In this document: positions 14,300-21,274 of the stretch, one piece after another | How positions within the stretch are numbered: position 1 is the first letter of the stretch | Layout: the number at the start of each line of letters is the position of its first letter | DNA from: Flavobacteriaceae bacterium | Lineage (GTDB): Bacteria; Bacteroidota; Bacteroidia; Flavobacteriales; Flavobacteriaceae | Reading direction: 5' to 3' | Assembly: GCA_947456815.1 (NCBI GenBank) | Contig: CANGTL010000014.1 | Location: forward strand, 1-59,252 | Length of the DNA stretch: 59,252 nucleotides | The notes under the pieces: model-generated | Seen by the model: the letters and a program-made list of their open reading frames with translations, nothing else | Databases searched by the model: none | What the model was told of the DNA's origin: nothing | Position numbers and translations under genes: made by a program

Positions 14300-15238
14300 T
14301 TAGAATTGATAAACGACTTCTAATTTATAGTCTTTCAAAGACAATTTGGCTTTCTCCAGGTCTTCCGTAAATCCTAAGATATAACCGCCACCGCCAGAAC
14401 CACAAAGTTTTAAGTAGTAATCGTTGGTGTCGATTCCTTTTTGCCAAATGCCGTGAAACTGCTCTGGAATCATTGGTTTGAAGTTGCTCAAAACTACTTT
14501 AGATAATTTCTTGGTATTCTCAAACAATGATTTCATATCGCCACCCAAGAAATTCTCTACGCAAGCATCCGTATGTTTGATAAATTGCGTTTTAAGCATG
14601 GTTCGGAATCCTTGGTCTTTTAGGTTCTCCATAAAAATATTCACCATCGGAGCTGTTTCTCCAACGATTCCTGAATCTAACAAAAACACTGCGCCTTTGC
14701 CATTCAAACTTTGAGTCGGAATTCCAGTTGCTTCTATGTTATCTTGAGAATTGATCAAAATAGGAATACTCAAATAACTGTTTAGCGGATCCAAACCGGA
14801 GCTTTTCCCATGGAAAAAGGATTCCATTTGTCCGAAAATCGTTTTGAGTTGTAGCAGTTTTTCACGCGTTAAGTTCTCCAAAACGGTAATTTTATTTTGA
14901 GCGTATTTGTCGTAAATCGCAGCTACCAAAGCGCCACTACTTCCCACGCCATATCCTTGCGGGATGCTTGAATCGAAGTACATGCCTGAAGCTACATCGT
15001 TTTGCAAAGCAGCCAAATCAAACGTAACAAGTTCGGGTTGTTCTGATTGTAATTTCCCTAAATAGGAAACAAATCGTCCTAAATTTTGATTGGATTTGAT
15101 GGCGTCATCTGAAGAATTTCCATCTGACTTTAAAGCACCATTGTAAAAGTTGTAAGGAATCGATAAACCTTTAGAATCTTTGATGATTCCGTATTCTCCG
15201 AAGAGTAAAATTTTTGAGTAAAAAAGAGGTCCTTTCAT
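14300..15238 (-). CDS. Mevalonate kinase-like GHMP kinase
   Basis: Phosphorylates mevalonate in the mevalonate route to isopentenyl diphosphate. 312 residues. GHMP kinase fold: SKILLFGEYGIIKDSKGLS at the N-terminus (the usual P/G-K-hhL-x-GEy), the ATP-binding loop IPQGYGVGSSGALVAAIYD near 95-113, and the C-terminal LKLCGSGGGGYILGF. The ATG at 15238 is chosen; an earlier TTG at 15268 would draw its first ten residues from the repeat arm. The assignment to mevalonate rests on the neighbouring diphosphomevalonate decarboxylase and on GHMP motifs; phosphomevalonate kinase is a less likely alternative. Confidence 0.83.
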   Translation of the reverse strand: MKGPLFYSKILLFGEYGIIKDSKGLSIPYNFYNGALKSDGNSSDDAIKSNQNLGRFVSYLGKLQSEQPELVTFDLAALQNDVASGMYFDSSIPQGYGVGSSGALVAAIYDKYAQNKITVLENLTREKLLQLKTIFGQMESFFHGKSSGLDPLNSYLSIPILINSQDNIEATGIPTQSLNGKGAVFLLDSGIVGETAPMVNIFMENLKDQGFRTMLKTQFIKHTDACVENFLGGDMKSLFENTKKLSKVVLSNFKPMIPEQFHGIWQKGIDTNDYYLKLCGSGGGGYILGFTEDLEKAKLSLKDYKLEVVYQF

Positions 15239-15245
15239 ATTCTTT

Positions 15246-15276
15246 AATTGATAATTGATAATTAACAATTGATAAT
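15246..15276. repeat. 3' arm of S23/IVP cassette 2 (heptad AATTGAT)
   Basis: Units AATTGAT, AATTGAT, AATTAAC, AATTGAT, AATTAAT. At least 18 bases (15246-15263) are perfectly complementary to the other arm at 15679-15712. The tract reaches the end of the S23/IVP gene and sits 7 bases from the mevalonate kinase ATG. Confidence 0.85.
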
Positions 15277-15629
15277 TAATTTTTATTCTTGGTTGTGTTT
15301 ATGATACTTGTCAGCAACTTTAATTGTTGAGTAATTTGATCTTTGATATTCTGAAATTGAGAAATAGTCAAATATTCGGACTGGTACAATAAATCTAACC
15401 AATATTCTGTTTCGTTGGCCTCTTTTAATGCAATTGACAATTTATGAATAAAATCAGCTTTGCTTTCTGCGTGTTCAGCTTCTCTGATATTTGCACCAAT
15501 TGAAGTTCCTGAACGCAACATTTGTTTTGACAATACAAATTCTCTCTTTTCGAAACTCAAATATTTATAAACAGCTACAATTTCCAAGGCAAAAGAAAAT
15601 GACTTCTCCTTGATGGCATTACTTTTCAT
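15276..15629 (-). CDS. Four-helix-bundle protein, S23/IVP family (second copy)
   Basis: 117 residues, same family as the gene at 3630 but clearly diverged. Family blocks: KEKSFSFALEIVAVYKYLSF at the N-terminus, LSKQMLRSGTSIGANIREA near 33-51 (QxLRSGTSIGANxxEA is the classic family signature), EAEHAESKADFIHKLSIALKEANETEYWL, and a C-terminal helix with LKLLTSIINT. It lies on the same strand between diphosphomevalonate decarboxylase and mevalonate kinase, interrupting a metabolic operon, enclosed by inverted AATTGAT arms. Lower G+C than the flanking genes suggests insertion. No role in isoprenoid synthesis is implied. Confidence 0.92.
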   Translation of the reverse strand: MKSNAIKEKSFSFALEIVAVYKYLSFEKREFVLSKQMLRSGTSIGANIREAEHAESKADFIHKLSIALKEANETEYWLDLLYQSEYLTISQFQNIKDQITQQLKLLTSIINTTKNKN

Positions 15630-15678
15630 AATAGATTTTTAAATGGCGTATAGTAATAAACTCGAACGAGAAGTTTTA

Positions 15679-15712
15679 CAATTATCAATTATCAATTATC
15701 AATTATCAATTG
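15679..15712. repeat. 5' arm of S23/IVP cassette 2, overlapping a gene end
   Basis: Tandem AATTATC units, inverse of 15246-15263. The tract overlaps the last codons and stop of the diphosphomevalonate decarboxylase gene, so its C-terminal residues QLIIDN are read from the repeat. Confidence 0.85.
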
Positions 15713-16783
15713 ACTTCCCGCTCCAAGTTCGTCACAAATATACTGACCATTTTGGCAATAGCCAACTAATTCGTTCTTAATAAATTGTAAAACTTTCACG
15801 CTATCGTTTTCGGGATATAGAACATGCACGTTCGCTCCAGCATCTAACGTAAAACAAACGGAAATATTAGAGGTTCTTCTGAATTCCCAAATTCGATTGA
15901 TAATTTCCAAGGTGTTGGGTTTCATCAAAATAAAATACGGCATCGAAGTCATCATCATCGCATGCAATGTCAAGGCTTCACTTTCCACAATTTGAACAAA
16001 AGCATTCAAATCGCCCATTTCTAAAACTGTTTTTAGTTTTGAAAGATTTTCGTGTGCTTGTTGAAATCGTCGTTCCGCATAAGGATGATGGTGCATCAAA
16101 TCATGACCAACAGTGCTTGACACTTGCTTTTCACCTTTGTCTACTAACAAAATTGTATCTTGAAAATTCTTAAAATTGGAATGAACGGCAACAGGAAATT
16201 CAACTCCAAACAAATCCGAACTGCCTTCAATGACTGCGTGATTTCCCCAAACCACCACTTCACCTTTGATACTTCTACAGGCACTGCCAGAACCTAAACG
16301 TGCTAAAAAGGATGCTTTTTGATAGAAATATTCATCAGTAATTTCAGGATGTAGTGCTTTCTCCAAACTCATAATATTCATCGCCAATGCTGCCATTCCA
16401 GAAGCGGAAGAAGCTATTCCGGAACTGTGAGGAAACGTATTTTGGGTATCAATATTTAGATGATATTGTTTCAAATAGGGACAATACGTTGCAATTCGCT
16501 CCAAAAATTTTTGAATCTTGGGTTTGAAATCTTCCTTTGGTTGTCCTTCAAACAAAAGATCGAACGAAAAATTGACATTGTCTTCTTTCGCACTATATGA
16601 TAATTTCGTGATGGTTTTGCAAGCGTTCAAAGTAAAACTTATCGATGGATTCGCAGGAAGCTGTTGTGCCTTTTTTCCCCAATACTTCACCAATGCAATG
16701 TTGCTGGGAGCACTCCACGTGAAGGTTCCGTTATCGATCGTTTTAGAAAATGATTTTGCTATAAAATCCGTTTCAGTTCTCAT
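15692..16783 (-). CDS. mvaD: Diphosphomevalonate decarboxylase
   Basis: ATP-dependent decarboxylation of mevalonate diphosphate to isopentenyl diphosphate, the last step of the mevalonate pathway. 363 residues. Diagnostic blocks: SNIALVKYWGKKAQQLPANP near 26-45, SISFTLNAC, the phosphate-binding loop FPHSSGIASSASGMAALAMN near 112-131, GSGSACRSIKGEVVVWG near 157-173, and CFTLDAGANVHVLYP with the catalytic Asp near 310. The ATG at 16783 is preferred to a TTG 45 bases upstream. The last residues (QLIIDN) come from the repeat arm. First gene of the isoprenoid operon; its promoter lies in the divergent gap 16784-16924. Confidence 0.93.
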   Translation of the reverse strand: MRTETDFIAKSFSKTIDNGTFTWSAPSNIALVKYWGKKAQQLPANPSISFTLNACKTITKLSYSAKEDNVNFSFDLLFEGQPKEDFKPKIQKFLERIATYCPYLKQYHLNIDTQNTFPHSSGIASSASGMAALAMNIMSLEKALHPEITDEYFYQKASFLARLGSGSACRSIKGEVVVWGNHAVIEGSSDLFGVEFPVAVHSNFKNFQDTILLVDKGEKQVSSTVGHDLMHHHPYAERRFQQAHENLSKLKTVLEMGDLNAFVQIVESEALTLHAMMMTSMPYFILMKPNTLEIINRIWEFRRTSNISVCFTLDAGANVHVLYPENDSVKVLQFIKNELVGYCQNGQYICDELGAGSQLIIDN

Positions 16784-16924
16784 AAAATTCAATTTGAACA
16801 AAGATACTTTTTTTGAGGTATTGCTCAATACTTGGTTTGATTATTCAATCAAATTAATGATTTAGTAAACAAACAATCGCTAATAACTAGTTTTAGTTTT
16901 GTAACTTTAATAAAAATAAACCTG

Positions 16925-17089
16925 ATGGAATTAAATTGGATTACAATCGGCGGTCTACTGATTATTGTAGTTATTGTAGTTTTCTTTCTTATAAAAAGAA
17001 ACCGGAAAGATGAAGAGGAGTACGAGAATTTCTTAAACGAGAACGACTTGCCCATCGAGAAAGAGGAAGACGAAGCGAATAACTATTAG
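16925..17089 (+). CDS. 54-residue single-pass membrane protein
   Basis: A short reading frame from ATG 16925 to TAG 17087-17089. The protein starts MELNWITIGGLLII, continues with an uninterrupted hydrophobic helix (about residues 7-23), then a basic stop-transfer stretch (KRNRKDEEEYENFL) and a very acidic tail (NENDLPIEKEEDEANNY). It looks like a real one-helix membrane protein with a cytoplasmic charged tail. A TAACTTTA box lies upstream. Function unknown; it resembles small conserved proteins I associate with Flavobacteriaceae, which I could not check. Confidence 0.75.
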   Translation: MELNWITIGGLLIIVVIVVFFLIKRNRKDEEEYENFLNENDLPIEKEEDEANNY

Positions 17090-17152
17090 TAACAAATTGC
17101 TAGTTTGATTGCAAACATAGTAGAAAGCTTCGCTTCAACTACTTAAATTCAT

Positions 17153-17160
17153 TACTTTTG
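17153..17160 (+). promoter_or_regulatory. -7 box before the TspO gene
   Basis: TACTTTTG fits TAnnTTTG and ends 12 bases before the tspO ATG at 17173. No convincing -33 TTTG at 17-23 bases upstream was found. Confidence 0.45.
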
Positions 17161-17172
17161 ATAAAAAATGTG

Positions 17173-17649
17173 ATGAATAAGTACGTAAAAATTCTGCTTT
17201 TTGTGGTGACTTGCATCGCTGTAGGATACTTGTCTGGTATGGCGACACAGTCTTCAGTGACGACTTGGTTTCCGACTTTAGTTAAACCAAGTTTCAATCC
17301 TCCTGCATGGGTTTTTGCGCCAGTTTGGAGTTTGCTATATACGATGATGGGCGTTGCTGCAGGTTTGGTATGGAACCGAATTGATCACGAAAAAGAAGCA
17401 GTTCGTAAAGCATTGATATTCTTTGTCATTCAACTTGCATTAAACGCTTTATGGTCGATTTTGTTTTTCGGAATAAGAAACCCATTTTTAGCCTTCATCG
17501 AAATCATTTTGCTTTGGTTGATGATTTACGAAACCTACGTTCAGTTTGGTAAGATTGACAAAATTGCGGGGTACTTATTTATTCCGTACATTCTTTGGGT
17601 CAGTTTTGCAGCTGTTTTGAATGGTAGTATTTGGTGGTTGAATCGTTAA
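17173..17649 (+). CDS. tspO: TspO/MBR family tryptophan-rich sensory protein
   Basis: Five-helix membrane protein of 158 residues that binds porphyrins and related ligands. Signature: SSVTTWFPTLVKPSFNPPAWVFAPVWSLLY written in parts as WFPTLVKPSFNPP and VFAPVWSLLYTMMG near residues 28-60; later ALNALWSILFFG and LWVSFAAVLNGSIWWLN. The Trp- and Pro-rich first loop is the family hallmark. The ATG at 17173 is preferred to a TTG at 17158 that overlaps the -7 box. It converges on the flavoprotein gene with a 3-base gap, so the two transcripts must overlap at their ends. Confidence 0.94.
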   Translation: MNKYVKILLFVVTCIAVGYLSGMATQSSVTTWFPTLVKPSFNPPAWVFAPVWSLLYTMMGVAAGLVWNRIDHEKEAVRKALIFFVIQLALNALWSILFFGIRNPFLAFIEIILLWLMIYETYVQFGKIDKIAGYLFIPYILWVSFAAVLNGSIWWLNR

Positions 17650-17652
17650 AGT

Positions 17653-18882
17653 TTATGATGTAATGGCGTTCGCCACAATAAAGCCACTCGTCCAAGCATT
17701 CTGAAAGTTAAAACCACCAGTAATAGCATCAATGTTGACGATTTCTCCTGCGAAATAAAGGTTTTCGTGCAGTTTGCTTTCCATCGATTTGAAATTAATT
17801 TCTTTCAAATCGATGCCGCCAGCCGTGACAAATTCTTCTTTAAAGGTACTTTTTCCATTCACTTGAAAACTGCCGTTGGTGAGTTGCTGCGCTAGACTTT
17901 GCAATTGTATTTTGGACAAGTCTGCCCATTTTGTCACACCGAGCGCAGTCGAGGTGTCGATTCCAGAAGCCAATACCAAACTTTCCCATAATCTATTTGG
18001 AAAATCAAAAGGCGATTTTTTTGAAACCGCTTTCTTCGCGTGTTCGATTTTTAGTTCTTTCAGTAACTTTTCAGCATCATCGGTTTCAACATCATTCAAC
18101 CAATTCACATAAATGGTAAATTGATAATTCTTTTCATGCAAGATTCTGGCGCCCCAAGCAGACAATTTCAAAATACCTGGTCCGCTCATGCCCCAATGGG
18201 TAATTAGTAATGGTCCAGTCGCTGATAATTTAGTGTCTTTTACTTGTACAGTCGCCAATGCAGAAACTCCCATCAAGTCTTTGATTCGCGGATCTTTGAT
18301 GTTGAAAGTAAAGAGCGAAGGCACTGGACTCACAATCGCGTGTCCAAAAGTTTGCAATAGTTCCCACATTTTCGGATTGCTTCCGGTTGCTAAAATCAAT
18401 TTCTCGGTAAGGTATTTCTCGCTTGGTGTTTCAATTTTCCAGCAATTGTCTTTTTTGTAAATCGATTGTACGCTTTGTCCAGTTAAGACCGAAATGCCTA
18501 GTTTTTGAGTGGCGTTCAAAAAACAATCTATAATGGTTTGCGATGAATTGGATACTGGAAACATGCGACCATCGTCTTCAATTTTGAGTTCAACGCCATG
18601 TTTTTCGAACCATTCTATAGTGTCTCCAGAGCAAAATTGATGAAACGGACCACGCAATTCCTTCTCACCTCGAGGATAAAATTTGACCAATTCGTTGGGT
18701 TCAAAACACGCATGGGTGACGTTACATCGTCCACCTCCAGAAATGCGAACTTTCTCTAACACGTTTTTGCCGCGCTCGAGAATGGCAACTTTGAGTTTTG
18801 GATTCTTCTCGACAATATTAATCGCTGTAAAAAACCCAGCAGCGCCTCCGCCTACAATGATGATGTCGAAATTTTGGTTCAT
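17653..18882 (-). CDS. HI0933/YhiN family flavoprotein (NAD(P)/FAD-dependent oxidoreductase)
   Basis: 409 residues, FAD-binding protein of unknown physiological role. The dinucleotide-binding motif IIVGGGAAGFFTAINI lies at 8-23, LERGKNVLEKVRISGGGRCNVTH near 38-60 is the family signature, and the C-terminal FAD block is FVTAGGIDLKEINFKSME then YFAGEIVNIDAITGGFNFQNAW. Residues about 309-318 (DTSTALGVTK) are encoded by a copy of a dispersed hairpin repeat (17929-17956) and look like an in-frame insertion into the GI-x-WADLSK region. The stop region overlaps nothing, but its ATG overlaps the end of the glycerophosphodiesterase gene by 4 bases, so the two are coupled. Confidence 0.9.
   Translation of the reverse strand: MNQNFDIIIVGGGAAGFFTAINIVEKNPKLKVAILERGKNVLEKVRISGGGRCNVTHACFEPNELVKFYPRGEKELRGPFHQFCSGDTIEWFEKHGVELKIEDDGRMFPVSNSSQTIIDCFLNATQKLGISVLTGQSVQSIYKKDNCWKIETPSEKYLTEKLILATGSNPKMWELLQTFGHAIVSPVPSLFTFNIKDPRIKDLMGVSALATVQVKDTKLSATGPLLITHWGMSGPGILKLSAWGARILHEKNYQFTIYVNWLNDVETDDAEKLLKELKIEHAKKAVSKKSPFDFPNRLWESLVLASGIDTSTALGVTKWADLSKIQLQSLAQQLTNGSFQVNGKSTFKEEFVTAGGIDLKEINFKSMESKLHENLYFAGEIVNIDAITGGFNFQNAWTSGFIVANAITS
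17929..17956. repeat. Dispersed hairpin repeat inside the flavoprotein gene
   Basis: CACACCGAGCGCAGTCGAGG core; 26 of 28 bases match 13222-13249. The stem CACC/GGTG is preserved by a compensatory change. In the coding strand it reads in frame as DTSTALGVT. Confidence 0.82.
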
Positions 18883-19556
18883 AATCTATCGGGAAAATCG
18901 CTGATGATTCCGCTTACTTGCAATGACTTTATTTTATATATATCTTCTTGTTCGTTAACCGTCCAAGGAAAAACTTGAAATCCTTTTTCGCTGATTGCAT
19001 ACGAATTCTCGTCGTTTAGCAAATGAAAATAGGGATGAATACTTTTCGCTTTAATAAAATCAGCAAATGCTATTGCCAATCCTAAATCGGTTTGGGTCAA
19101 GACGCCAATTGCGATATTCGGATTCAAAGAACGGACTTCTTGCAATGCATTCCAATCAAAACTAGAAACAATAAAGTGTTCATAGGTCCAATTTTTTTCT
19201 AGAATGTAGCGCTCAACCATATCTGCAACTGGTTTTGCTATGTTTTGTCCTTTGAGTTCAATATTGACGAATATTCTTTTATCAACGAAATCCAGCACTT
19301 CTTGCAAGATTGGAATTTCATATAGCTTGTCAATTCGCAAAGATTTCAATTCCTCTAAGGTAAAGCCTTTTACTAATCCAGTTCCGGAAGTTGTTCGGTC
19401 TAAAGTATCATCGTGAATTACAATTAAGTGGTTATCGGAAGTCAAATGCACATCGAGTTCAATGCCATCAACACCCAATTCGATTGCTTTTTGAAATGAA
19501 ATCAAGGTGTTTTCAGGAGCATGTCTTATGGCGCCGCGATGTCCGATTTTTAGCAT
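18879..19556 (-). CDS. Glycerophosphodiester phosphodiesterase family protein
   Basis: 225 residues; hydrolyses deacylated phospholipids (glycerophosphodiesters) to glycerol-3-phosphate and an alcohol. TIM-barrel family motifs: IGHRGAIRHAPENTLISFQKA at the N-terminus (catalytic HRG and the E-N-T block), DGIELDVHLTSDNHLIVIHDDTLDRTT near 35-60 with metal ligands E and D and the second catalytic His, and the C-terminal FPWTVNEQEDI and GIISDFPDRL. It has no signal peptide, so it is cytoplasmic, unlike periplasmic GlpQ. First gene of a pair with the flavoprotein (4-base overlap). Confidence 0.92.
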   Translation of the reverse strand: MLKIGHRGAIRHAPENTLISFQKAIELGVDGIELDVHLTSDNHLIVIHDDTLDRTTSGTGLVKGFTLEELKSLRIDKLYEIPILQEVLDFVDKRIFVNIELKGQNIAKPVADMVERYILEKNWTYEHFIVSSFDWNALQEVRSLNPNIAIGVLTQTDLGLAIAFADFIKAKSIHPYFHLLNDENSYAISEKGFQVFPWTVNEQEDIYKIKSLQVSGIISDFPDRL

Positions 19557-19570
19557 TTAGTTCTTTTTAG

Positions 19571-19588
19571 CGCGCCAAGACGCAAAGG
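19571..19588. repeat. Short GCGCCAAGACGCAAAG repeat word
   Basis: Lies in the 38-base gap between the amylase 3' region and the glycerophosphodiesterase gene. It is the inverse of the CTTTGCGCCTTAGCGTCTT word before ruvC and related to 7302-7324. Unpaired here. Confidence 0.5.
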
Positions 19589-19594
19589 GAAAGA

Positions 19595-21271
19595 TTATGA
19601 TTTTTCGAGTAGGACCAAATCGAAATCGGAATCAACAGTCACTATTCCTTTTGAAACTATTGCAGTTTTTCCCGAATAAGTGTCTTTTACTTTACTTCCG
19701 TTTTTGAAAATCGTTCCGACTGGAATTTCTTTTTTTCCTTTGTTTAATTCCAATCCGATAACAACTTGGTCGGTGTACTTTCCTTTCGAATAAGTTCTTG
19801 AAAAGACATACGGTTTGTTGGAGATTTCTTTGTGAATTCCCGCCCCAACTGCAGGATGTTTTTTTCTAAACTGTCCTAACTTTTGCCAATGCGACAGAAT
19901 TTTTTGGGTTTCAAGATTTGATTTTACATCGTTCCAATTCATAAACGAGCGCAAAGTAGCATCGCCTTCAGTACCAGGGACCACAAGAGATCTGCCTGTT
20001 TCATCTCCATAGTAAATTTGCGAAATACCAGGAGTTAGCAGTAATTTAGCACCGCTTTCCATGCTTTTGGTTCGAGCGGCATCAAAGGGTTTTCCGTCAT
20101 CATGAGAAGAAATGTAGTTTAGCACGCTGAATCCTTTTAGTTCATTGGACAATTTGTTCGAATACATCGAAAACAATTCTTCGTAACTTTTTTGCGCAGC
20201 ATTCCACTTAAATTCGAAGTTGATGAGGTTATTAAATCCGTGTGTAAAATAATTTACTTTTCTATCTCCAAAATCGAAGTCTTGTCCGTTACTTATGCTG
20301 TAATTATACACTTCACCAATTGTATAAAACGGACTATTATCGAGGATTTTCGATGGATTGTTTTTCTTCCAAGTAACAAAAGCATACTCGCATTGTGTTT
20401 TGAAATCCGTCCATACACTTTCATCCACATGCTTTACTGTGTCGCCACGGTATCCGTCTATCCCGTATTCGAGAATATAATCCGTCAACCATTTAATGAT
20501 GTAGTATTTCGGAGCCCGCGGATAACCGGTTCTTTTGAAGAACGCATCGAGGGAAGCAACTTCTTTTTCATATCGACCTTCTTTCTTCCATTTCTCGATC
20601 AGGAAAGGCGGAAGTTCGACATTTTCGTTGCTTTCTGTCAAGACATCAGGAAGGTTTTTTACCAATGTGCAAGCAGTCGTGTTTTGATAATTTTTATAAT
20701 CACATTGCGGTCCAGTTCGAACCCAATCGTTTGGCCAAACGGTATCAACATCCGTCACTGGCCCGGTATGATTGATGACACCATCAAGGACAATTCGGAT
20801 TCCTTTTGCGTGTGCTTTGGCAACCAATTCCGCTAAGTCTTTTTTGGTTCCAAAGCTTGGGTCGATGGCTGTCCAATCTCTTGTCCAGTAGCCATGAAAA
20901 CCGTAAGTCACGCCAGTTCCTTCATCAACACCATCGTGAATTTGCTCAACAATAGGCGTAAACCAAATTGCATTAACCCCTAATTTATCGAAATAGCCTT
21001 CGTCGATTTTTTGAATAATTCCTTTGATGTTTCCACCTTCAAAACCGCGAAGCAACCCCGTATTTCGAGTTCGATCAAAGAAAACTTCTTTGGTGGTATT
21101 TCCGTTCAAAAAACGGTCGGTCATCAAAAAATACAAATTGGCTCCTTCCCAAACGAAAGGCGGTTTGTGCTGAATTTGCGTTTTTGCTTTTTGCTTTTTC
21201 TTGTTTTGAGCGTTATTTTGGGTGCAGTTCAATAGCAGTGGTATTAAGAATAGTAAGGCGATTTTTTTCAT
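19595..21271 (-). CDS. Alpha-amylase family GH13 lipoprotein
   Basis: 558 residues. Hydrolyses alpha-1,4 glucans; likely an envelope lipoprotein of the starch locus (lipobox LLNC, lipidated Cys16). GH13 regions: DGVINHTGP near 165 (region I), GYRGDTVKH near 275 with the nucleophile Asp (II), TIGEVYN near 319 with the acid/base Glu (III), and YISSHDDG near 388 (IV). The lipoprotein signal plus a Lys-rich linker (NKKKQKAKTQ) suggests membrane anchoring; which membrane is not certain. It is third of three hydrolase genes after a terminator at 25495-25530 and lies 3 bases after GH31. Confidence 0.92.
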   Translation of the reverse strand: MKKIALLFLIPLLLNCTQNNAQNKKKQKAKTQIQHKPPFVWEGANLYFLMTDRFLNGNTTKEVFFDRTRNTGLLRGFEGGNIKGIIQKIDEGYFDKLGVNAIWFTPIVEQIHDGVDEGTGVTYGFHGYWTRDWTAIDPSFGTKKDLAELVAKAHAKGIRIVLDGVINHTGPVTDVDTVWPNDWVRTGPQCDYKNYQNTTACTLVKNLPDVLTESNENVELPPFLIEKWKKEGRYEKEVASLDAFFKRTGYPRAPKYYIIKWLTDYILEYGIDGYRGDTVKHVDESVWTDFKTQCEYAFVTWKKNNPSKILDNSPFYTIGEVYNYSISNGQDFDFGDRKVNYFTHGFNNLINFEFKWNAAQKSYEELFSMYSNKLSNELKGFSVLNYISSHDDGKPFDAARTKSMESGAKLLLTPGISQIYYGDETGRSLVVPGTEGDATLRSFMNWNDVKSNLETQKILSHWQKLGQFRKKHPAVGAGIHKEISNKPYVFSRTYSKGKYTDQVVIGLELNKGKKEIPVGTIFKNGSKVKDTYSGKTAIVSKGIVTVDSDFDLVLLEKS

Positions 21272-21274
21272 TTT

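Noticed and set aside
20192..20836. 214-residue open frame on the plus strand
   Set aside because: It lies wholly antisense to the GH13 lipoprotein gene, whose catalytic motifs are intact; the translated frame shows no domain.
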